Positions 1 to 5,105 of a stretch of DNA of 10,060 bases are shown here, in pieces. Origin of the DNA: Myxococcales bacterium (GTDB lineage: Bacteria; Myxococcota_A; Polyangia; Fen-1088). The notes under the pieces are model-generated. The model searched no databases. It was not told where the DNA came from and saw only the letters and a list, made by a program, of their open reading frames with translations. The stretch lies in assembly GCA_003170035.1 (NCBI GenBank), contig PMZX01000159.1, positions 5,423 through 15,482 on the forward strand, read 5' to 3'. Position numbers and translations under genes: made by a program. Position 1 is the first letter of the stretch. Every line of letters starts with the position of its first letter.

Positions 1-261
1 TTGCTGGCAAAGGACGAGGCTTCCTCGCAGTGGCGCCCGGAACACGACGCGATCATTCGCCAGCTCGGCGGTAACGCGAGCTTGGCGGGTCACTACCGGG
101 CCAGCTACGCGCTCCTCGGGGTCAAAGGCGCTCTTCCGGGCCAGGCGCAGGAGGCACTCAACGGCAACGGGGCTGTCAGTCTTGCGGTCGGAGTCTCGGC
201 CCCTGACCAGGTGAGGGGCGTGGCATACGGCACGGTCACTCTCTCGGCCAAGGGTCGTTAG
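1..261 (+). CDS. 3' end of an unrecognised protein (partial, cut by window edge)
   Basis: The reading frame is open from the first base to a TAG stop at 259-261, giving 86 residues. The TTG at base 1 is only the window edge, so the real start is probably upstream. The visible part begins with a charged, probably helical stretch (residues 1-25), followed by Gly/Ala/Val-rich sequence that looks like beta strands and ends in GVAYGTVTLSAKGR. There is no cysteine, no membrane segment and no family motif that I recognise. It converges with the minus-strand propeller lipoprotein, with 35 bp between the two stops. That gap holds only a weak GC hairpin (275-287) without a T-run. Codon third positions are GC-rich, which supports real coding. 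Function unknown. Confidence 0.6.
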   Translation: MLAKDEASSQWRPEHDAIIRQLGGNASLAGHYRASYALLGVKGALPGQAQEALNGNGAVSLAVGVSAPDQVRGVAYGTVTLSAKGR

Positions 262-296
262 CTGAAGGCCCTAACGCGCATCGCGCGCGGCCGGTG

Positions 297-1583
297 CTAC
301 TTGGGCAGCGACGCAATTCGGCCATCGTTTGCCGCTGCGCCGGATTCTGCCCAGTAGACGTATCCGTCGTCGACAGCGATGGCTATCGGAGCGTTGAGGC
401 CAAAAGCAAGGGTCGCAGGCGTATTGTTGCAGCCCTTGACGGAACACTTGCGAACGACGCCAGCTCCGGGCCAAGGTACTAGACCTGCGCTCGAGTCTGA
501 GCTGCTTATCTCGGTCCAGTACACGCTGACGCCGTCGGTGGCGATGGCGGTCGGCGAGTTCAGCCCGGTCGCAAGTGCCTGCGGATGATCCGCGCATCCA
601 GTCTTCGCGCAGGCGAGAACCTGTCCAAACCCCATTGGGCTGTAATCGACGAAGTAGACATTGTCGGCATCGAGAGCGATTTGCATGATTGCCGGTACGA
701 CGTCTGACATGACTTGGGTGGGGGCGTTGTTGCAGCCACCGATGGCGCACTTCATGATTCCGTCGGTTGCCTCCGTCGACCAATAGACGCTGGTGCCATC
801 GACCGCGATTCCGAGGGTAATCGGTGAGTTGCCCGCCGACCACAGCGCCTTGGGAGCAATACCGCAGCCAGCGATCGGGCAGGTAAGGATCTCGGCGGTG
901 AAATCCGTCCAGTACACGTTCGTGCCAGCAACCGCCAGTCCCCAGGCTTGATTGGGGCCGATACCCAGGGGACTATCGTTGCAACCGTCGACAGAGCACT
1001 TGAGCAATCCCCCTGCTCTACGGGTTGGATCCGATAGTGGCGACGTCCCGTCGTCGCTCCAATAGATGTCGGTGCCATCCGTTGCAAAGCCGAGTGGCGT
1101 GGCTACACGGCTCTGTTGACGGCCGGAAACGAGTACGGTGGGTATTCCATTGCATCCGCTCTTGGCACATTTCAGCACCTGTCCGTCGCTCCAGCCCGCG
1201 GCCATCTTCCCGACGGAATTGTCGGTCCCGAGATTGAACCAATAGACGTTCGTGGCATCGATGGCGATGGCCCAGGGAGACAACTGACCTGATGCAAGCA
1301 CAGTCGCATTGCCGACCCGCACATCTGTGGTTGAGCTCCTGGCCGCGTCCGAACTGGTGGCGCCACCTGACCTGTTCGCGGCGGTGTTGACTGCCGCCCC
1401 GCCAGTTTGGATCGCGCCGCCGGTTTCGCCTGGGGCGCCGGTGCCAGCAGCACCACCTTGGCCACCCCCGGGCCCCGCGTCGGCCTTGCCAGCTCCCGAA
1501 TGCAGACCGGACTGGTTGGTACACCCCAGGCCTGCAATGCCAGCCGCTAGAAGGGCCGCCACGCCCATGGGTATCTTGTTCAT
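297..1583 (-). CDS. Predicted lipoprotein with a CxxxGC-module seven-bladed beta-propeller
   Basis: A 428-residue protein. The start is the ATG at 1583-1581 because a GGAGG lies 5 nt upstream and the following sequence is a signal peptide. The frame itself stays open to 1808, but without a better start. Residues 1-20 are a short basic/hydrophobic signal ending at Cys21 in G-L-G-C, a slightly atypical lipobox. Residues 25-87 form a Gly/Ala/Thr-rich linker. From about residue 90 to the end there are repeats of the form 'AIAxDxxxVYW...KCxxxGCxxxPxxLxxG'. Six copies carry the Cys pair: CAKSGC, CSVDGC, CPIAGC, CAIGGC, CAKTGC and CSVKGC. The C terminus has a half module without cysteines, and the N-terminal TVLASGQLS supplies its missing strand, as in a ring closed by both ends. 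The VYW core resembles DUF5050-like propellers. The ligand is unknown. The gene is divergent from the GH2 gene, so binding of glycan or another surface ligand is possible but unproven. Confidence 0.85.
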   Translation of the reverse strand: MNKIPMGVAALLAAGIAGLGCTNQSGLHSGAGKADAGPGGGQGGAAGTGAPGETGGAIQTGGAAVNTAANRSGGATSSDAARSSTTDVRVGNATVLASGQLSPWAIAIDATNVYWFNLGTDNSVGKMAAGWSDGQVLKCAKSGCNGIPTVLVSGRQQSRVATPLGFATDGTDIYWSDDGTSPLSDPTRRAGGLLKCSVDGCNDSPLGIGPNQAWGLAVAGTNVYWTDFTAEILTCPIAGCGIAPKALWSAGNSPITLGIAVDGTSVYWSTEATDGIMKCAIGGCNNAPTQVMSDVVPAIMQIALDADNVYFVDYSPMGFGQVLACAKTGCADHPQALATGLNSPTAIATDGVSVYWTEISSSDSSAGLVPWPGAGVVRKCSVKGCNNTPATLAFGLNAPIAIAVDDGYVYWAESGAAANDGRIASLPK

Positions 1584-1588
1584 CGAGT

Positions 1589-1593
1589 CCTCC
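1589..1593 (-). promoter_or_regulatory. Ribosome binding site (GGAGG) of the CxxxGC propeller lipoprotein
   Basis: On the minus strand the sequence reads GGAGG-actcg-ATG, a full Shine-Dalgarno core with 5 nt spacing. It fixes the start at 1583, downstream of other possible in-frame starts. The divergent GH2 gene has almost the same leader (GGAGG-catcg-ATG). Confidence 0.85.
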
Positions 1594-1687
1594 GTGTACC
1601 TAGCGACGAAGCAATCTACGTGCCGATGATCGCGCGCTGATTGGTGAACTGATTCTGCCATGTTGGCGTGGGTATTGACCGAAACCT

Positions 1688-1703
1688 TCTCAGAAATCTG
1701 AGA
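1688..1703. promoter_or_regulatory. 16-bp perfect inverted repeat, candidate operator
   Basis: The sequence is TCTCAGA-AA-TCTGAGA, with 7-bp perfect arms around a 2-bp AT centre. It lies about 112 bp upstream of the propeller lipoprotein start and about 256 bp upstream of the GH2 start. The AT centre and short length fit a dimeric helix-turn-helix repressor site better than a terminator, since no T-run follows. No regulator gene is present in the window, so the binding protein is unknown. Confidence 0.45.
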
Positions 1704-1764
1704 TGGGCCGGACCGAATATGAGCCGCGCAAGCAAGTGGCGCACAGGGTGACCCGACAGATTGA

Positions 1765-1780
1765 CCGGCGCAGGCGCCGG
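1765..1780. promoter_or_regulatory. 16-bp GC-rich perfect inverted repeat near the middle of the divergent region
   Basis: The sequence is CCGGCGC-AG-GCGCCGG, with 7-bp perfect arms and a 2-bp centre, the same geometry as the repeat at 1688-1703. Its centre is about 180-190 bp from each flanking start codon. It could be a protein-binding site or a hairpin in a leader transcript. In GC-rich DNA a palindrome like this also arises by chance more easily, so confidence is low. Confidence 0.3.
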
Positions 1781-1941
1781 CTCTGGCCAGTCGTGCTTGC
1801 CGCACCATGAGTATCGTGGCCCGTCAACGGCAGCAAACTATTCTGGTCGCGACGTCGGATTTTCAAACCCGATTCTGCGGCGTCGTGCCCCTGTTGCTGC
1901 TGTACCAATCTGCCCACAATGCGCACCACCGACGGTTTCAT

Positions 1942-1946
1942 GGAGG
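1942..1946 (+). promoter_or_regulatory. Ribosome binding site (GGAGG) of the GH2 lipoprotein
   Basis: The sequence reads GGAGG-catcg-ATG with 5 nt spacing. It selects the ATG at 1952 over the two upstream in-frame ATGs at 1919 and 1940. The 1940 ATG overlaps the Shine-Dalgarno sequence itself. Confidence 0.85.
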
Positions 1947-1951
1947 CATCG

Positions 1952-4612
1952 ATGCGAACCAGAACTCGGAAGGCGATGGAAGCTCTCGCGCGAGGGTGCG
2001 TGGCTCTGCTGCTCGGCAGCGCCATGACCTTGCTGCAAGGCTGCAGTTCGAACGGTGGGGGTTCAACCTCGACCGCGGGTGCGCCAGGTTCAGGCGGCGT
2101 CACGGCCGTGGCCGGGAGTGCCACCGGTGGCTCGCCCGTGGCCGGGGGCCAGCCCGCAACCGGGGGCCAGCCTGGCACCGGCGGCTCGCCTGTGACCGGG
2201 GGCTCAGCAACCGGCGGCTCGTCTGTGACCGGGGGCCAGCCTGTGACCGGTGGCTCGCCTGTGGCCGGGGGCCAGCCCGCAACCGGGGGCCAGCCCGCAA
2301 CCGGGGGCCAGCCTGGCACCGGCGGCTCGCCTGTGACCGGGGGCTCGGCAACTGGCGGCTCGCCCGTGACCGGCGGCTCGGCAACCGGCGGCTCGTCCGC
2401 AACCGGGGGCAGGGGTGCGGGCGGCACCAGCGGTGGCACTTCCGCAACCGGGGGCAGGGGTGCGGGCGGGACCACCGGCGGTAGCTCCGCCACCGGCGGC
2501 GGGGGCGTGGGCGGCACCACCGGCGGCACCTCCGCCACCGGCGGTGTGCCGAGCACTGGCGGCGCCACGCCGACCGGTGGAACACTGCCCCCACCGGCTG
2601 GGCGGACAAAGATGATCCTGAACGCTGACTGGAAATTCTACAAAGGCGATGCCACCGGCGCAGAAGCGACCGGTTTCGGCGACACTGCGTGGACCAAGGT
2701 GAACCTGCCCCACGTCTTTGACACTCCCTACTATGCACTCAAGAAGGGGGTCTTCTGGTACGTAGGGTACGGTTGGTACAGGAAACATTTCAACGTCCAG
2801 GCGGATTGGAAAGTCTCCAAGAGAATCGTTCTTGAGTTCGAAGCGGCCTTCCAGGTCGCGCAGGTCTATGTAAACGGAAAACTTCAGGGAGAACACAAAG
2901 GCGGATTTACGGGATTCTATTTCGACATAACCGACGCCGTTGCCGCAGGCGACAATGTCATCGCGGTACGGGTGAACAACCTTTGGAATGCTCAAATCGC
3001 CCCGCGCGCGGGTGACTGGCTGTTTCTCGGGGGGATCCATAGGGACGTGTACCTGGTCGTGACCGATCCGCTCCACGTCACGTGGTACGGCACCTTTGTC
3101 ACCACGCCCACGGTTTCAGCGACTTCGGCAACCGTCAACGTCAAGACGGAAGTAAAGAACGAGAACGCGGCGCCCGCGAGCTGCAAAGTCACAACCACCA
3201 TCGTCGACGCAACCAACGCGGCGGTGACGTCCATGGAGAGCTCTCAATCGATAGCTGCGGGGGCGGTGTATGTGTTCGACCAAACCAGTTCGGCCATTGC
3301 CAATCCGCATCTGTGGTCCGTCGCAACACCCTACATGTACAAGGTGCTTACCACCGTCTCGAATGGAAGCGGCGCGGTGGACAGCTACGAGAGTCCACTC
3401 GGCATCAGATCGATCGAGTGGACGGCTGACCAGGGGTTCTTCATGAATGGAACCCATGTCTTGATCGATGGCATAAATGCGCACGATGATCGCGCCGGCT
3501 GGGGCATTGCGCAGACCAATGCGGGCTTCCGCAGGGACGTGAAGCTTATGAAGGAGGCCGGCTTCAATCTCATCAGGGAATGCCATGACCCCCATGACGT
3601 TGCCTGGGATGATGCAGCCGACCAGCTGGGAATGATGGAATGGGCGGAAAACGATTTCTGGGGAGTAGGCGGCTATAGCGACAGCCAAGACGGCGGCTGG
3701 CGGCAAAGCTCCTATCCTGTCGTCGCTGCGGACGAGCAGCCGTTCCAAGACAATCTGAAGCAACAACTGACGGAATTCATTCGCGAACGAAGAAACCACC
3801 CCAGCATCATCGTATGGAGCATGGGAAATGAAACGTTCGATGTGACGAGCGGAACACCCATGACCAATTGCAAGGCCTTCTACAAGGTTCTGTCGGCTCT
3901 CGCCGAGACTCTTGATCCGTCGAGGAAGGCGGCGGTGGGCGGCGCTCAACGAAGTGGATTTGATCAGCTAGCCAGTGTCATCGGATACAATGGGGATGGG
4001 GCGACCATCGCTACCTATCAAAACCCCGGGAAGCCCAGTGTGATAACCGAGTACTACGACCATGCTGGCGTTGCGTCCTATCCCTGGCGAGCAGGACAGG
4101 TCCGATGGGTGGGCTATGGCTACGGCTCGTTCCTGACTGACAACGGCGGCTTGGGCGGTGTGGTTGACTATTACAGACTTCCTGGTCCGGAATGGTATCA
4201 ATACCGACAGGAAAAGCTGGGGACTTCATATACGTTGCCGGCCGCGGGTACGGCCGCGAAGATCGTCTTGACCGCGGATAACCTCACCATTGGCAACGAC
4301 GGTACGGATGATACCGAGCTCACCGCTCAAATAGTCAACGCAAGCGGCACGGCGATCGATAGCACTGCCCCGATTACCCTGACGGTAACCTCGGGCGGCG
4401 GGCTATTCCCCACTGGTGCTTCGATGACCTTTGACAACTCCAAGTGTCCCGATACAAGGTGCATCCGATACGGCATGGCAAAGATGACCATGCGGTCCTA
4501 TACGGCTGGGTCCATCACGGTGACCGCCACCTCTCCGGGACTAACCAGTGGGACGGTAACCGTGACCTGTGTCGACAGTGGCGGCTTGGCGGCAAGCGTA
4601 GGGGGGAGCTAG
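1952..4612 (+). CDS. Glycoside hydrolase family 2 lipoprotein with a TGG-repeat stalk
   Basis: An 886-residue secreted enzyme predicted to hydrolyse a beta-linked sugar by the retaining mechanism. Signal peptide: residues 1-30, with lipobox L-Q-G and Cys31. Residues 32-215 are a TGG-repeat stalk. The GH2 sugar-binding jelly roll spans about 221-370 (GYGWYRKHF, YVNGKLQGEHKGGFTGF) and the GH2 immunoglobulin-like domain about 372-485. The TIM barrel spans about 490-760. Its signatures are GINAHDD, NLIRECHDPHD and NHPSIIVWSMGNE, giving acid/base Glu627, and VITEYYDHAG, giving nucleophile Glu700. The 73-residue spacing is close to that of E. coli LacZ. Residues 769-880 form a C-terminal Ig/invasin-like beta domain (KIVLTADNLTIGNDGTDDTEL), common in bacterial GH2 enzymes. 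Substrate (galactoside, glucuronide, mannoside or other) cannot be told from sequence. The catalytic core is about 50-53% GC in two counted lines against 80% in the stalk, which hints at an imported core. The enzyme is probably anchored to a membrane or exposed at the cell surface. Confidence 0.92.
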   Translation: MRTRTRKAMEALARGCVALLLGSAMTLLQGCSSNGGGSTSTAGAPGSGGVTAVAGSATGGSPVAGGQPATGGQPGTGGSPVTGGSATGGSSVTGGQPVTGGSPVAGGQPATGGQPATGGQPGTGGSPVTGGSATGGSPVTGGSATGGSSATGGRGAGGTSGGTSATGGRGAGGTTGGSSATGGGGVGGTTGGTSATGGVPSTGGATPTGGTLPPPAGRTKMILNADWKFYKGDATGAEATGFGDTAWTKVNLPHVFDTPYYALKKGVFWYVGYGWYRKHFNVQADWKVSKRIVLEFEAAFQVAQVYVNGKLQGEHKGGFTGFYFDITDAVAAGDNVIAVRVNNLWNAQIAPRAGDWLFLGGIHRDVYLVVTDPLHVTWYGTFVTTPTVSATSATVNVKTEVKNENAAPASCKVTTTIVDATNAAVTSMESSQSIAAGAVYVFDQTSSAIANPHLWSVATPYMYKVLTTVSNGSGAVDSYESPLGIRSIEWTADQGFFMNGTHVLIDGINAHDDRAGWGIAQTNAGFRRDVKLMKEAGFNLIRECHDPHDVAWDDAADQLGMMEWAENDFWGVGGYSDSQDGGWRQSSYPVVAADEQPFQDNLKQQLTEFIRERRNHPSIIVWSMGNETFDVTSGTPMTNCKAFYKVLSALAETLDPSRKAAVGGAQRSGFDQLASVIGYNGDGATIATYQNPGKPSVITEYYDHAGVASYPWRAGQVRWVGYGYGSFLTDNGGLGGVVDYYRLPGPEWYQYRQEKLGTSYTLPAAGTAAKIVLTADNLTIGNDGTDDTELTAQIVNASGTAIDSTAPITLTVTSGGGLFPTGASMTFDNSKCPDTRCIRYGMAKMTMRSYTAGSITVTATSPGLTSGTVTVTCVDSGGLAASVGGS
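2099..2590 (+). repeat. In-frame TGG/QPATGG/SPVTGG repeat encoding the GH2 stalk
   Basis: This degenerate tandem repeat encodes about 22 copies of a 5-6-residue unit ending in TGG, with variants SPVTGG, QPATGG, QPGTGG, SATGG, RGAGG and TTGG. A larger block starting SPVAGGQPATGG at 2132 recurs at 2255, 123 bp (41 codons) later, with an extra 18-bp QPATGG unit. This points to expansion by slippage or unequal recombination in multiples of three. Line 2161-2220 is 80% GC. All frames are open here, which produces long false ORFs on the other strand. Confidence 0.9.
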
Positions 4613-4687
4613 AGCACCGAACGGTTGCTGCCCGCACCCACCTCGTCTGCGGTAACAAGAACAGCCTGCATGGGGTATGGTTCGGCC

Positions 4688-5038
4688 ATGATTTGCAAGG
4701 CGAACCAGCGCGGATATCAGCCCGCCCTGCCAGGCATCGAGCGGAAGACCTTGGCTTACGGCGACCGCACGCTGATGACCGAGTTCCGCATGCGCAAGGG
4801 TAGCGCCTTGCCCAGGCACTCCCACTCCCAGGAGCAGACAGGCTATCTCATCAGCGGCTGCATCCGGCTGACCATAGGCCGGCGAAGCATCGAGGCTCGA
4901 CCCGGGGATAGCTGGTCCATCCCCGGCGGCACGAAGCACGGAGCGGCCATTGTCGAAGACTCGGTAGCTATCGAGGTGTTCTCGCCGGCACGCGAAGACT
5001 ATCTCCCGCGGGGACGGGCCAGGAAGCGAAACGACTGA
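4688..5038 (+). CDS. Small single-domain cupin protein
   Basis: A 116-residue protein without a signal peptide, so it is probably cytoplasmic. The chosen start is the ATG at 4688 (MICKANQRGYQPALPGI), because the cupin N terminus begins there. An ATG at 4670 and a TTG at 4625 are in frame, and none has a clear Shine-Dalgarno. Cupin motif 1 is GSALPRHSHSQEQTGYLISG, with likely metal ligands His44, His46 and Gln50 (Gln or Glu49 in the usual Glu position). Motif 2 is GDSWSIPGGTKHG, with His84. The core therefore keeps a plausible 3-His metal site. The barrel ends with IEVFSPAREDYLP, a frequent ending in small stand-alone cupins. Such proteins range from sugar isomerases and dioxygenases to sensors, so the reaction is not assignable. 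It follows GH2 by 75 bp on the same strand and may be co-transcribed. Counted GC (65%) is higher than in the GH2 core. Confidence 0.88.
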   Translation: MICKANQRGYQPALPGIERKTLAYGDRTLMTEFRMRKGSALPRHSHSQEQTGYLISGCIRLTIGRRSIEARPGDSWSIPGGTKHGAAIVEDSVAIEVFSPAREDYLPRGRARKRND

Positions 5039-5105
5039 CCAATCTGAGCCAGTCTGAGCTCCCGGTGGCACGCCGTCGCGCTCGCGGTCGTCGCCTCCGA
5101 GTCAA

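Larger units (their letters stand above)
1584..1951. other. Divergent intergenic region between propeller lipoprotein and GH2 genes
   Basis: This 368-bp stretch has no convincing gene. The frames that cross it are N-terminal extensions or shadows of the flanking genes. Both flanking genes start here and point outwards, so it must hold both promoters. The visible content is two perfect inverted repeats (1688-1703 and 1765-1780) and the two ribosome binding sites. A TTGACC at 1675-1680 could be a -35 box for the plus strand, but no matching -10 box is found 16-18 bp downstream, so I call no promoter. One counted line (1681-1740) is 55% GC, lower than the genes to the right of 4680. Confidence 0.7.

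Noticed and set aside
275..287. CGCGC-ATC-GCGCG hairpin between convergent stops, considered as a terminator
   Set aside because: It has only a 5-bp stem with a 3-nt loop and no following T-run on either strand, which is expected by chance in GC-rich sequence.
1784..1800. Possible sigma-54 promoter (TGGCCAG...TTGC)
   Set aside because: The GG and GC elements are 12 nt apart instead of 10, so the spacing rule is broken.
1690..2568. 292-residue minus-strand frame rich in PPV repeats, and other long minus-strand frames up to 3076
   Set aside because: They are mirror readings of the TGG repeat, which leaves all frames open. The plus-strand frame has a strong ribosome binding site, a lipoprotein signal and GH2 domains.
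5043..5059. TCTGAGC direct repeat at 10-bp spacing after the cupin, similar to an arm of the 1688-1703 palindrome
   Set aside because: A 7-mer match in 10 kb on both strands is expected about once by chance. One more copy lies inside a coding region at 496, and the repeat is downstream of two convergent genes.
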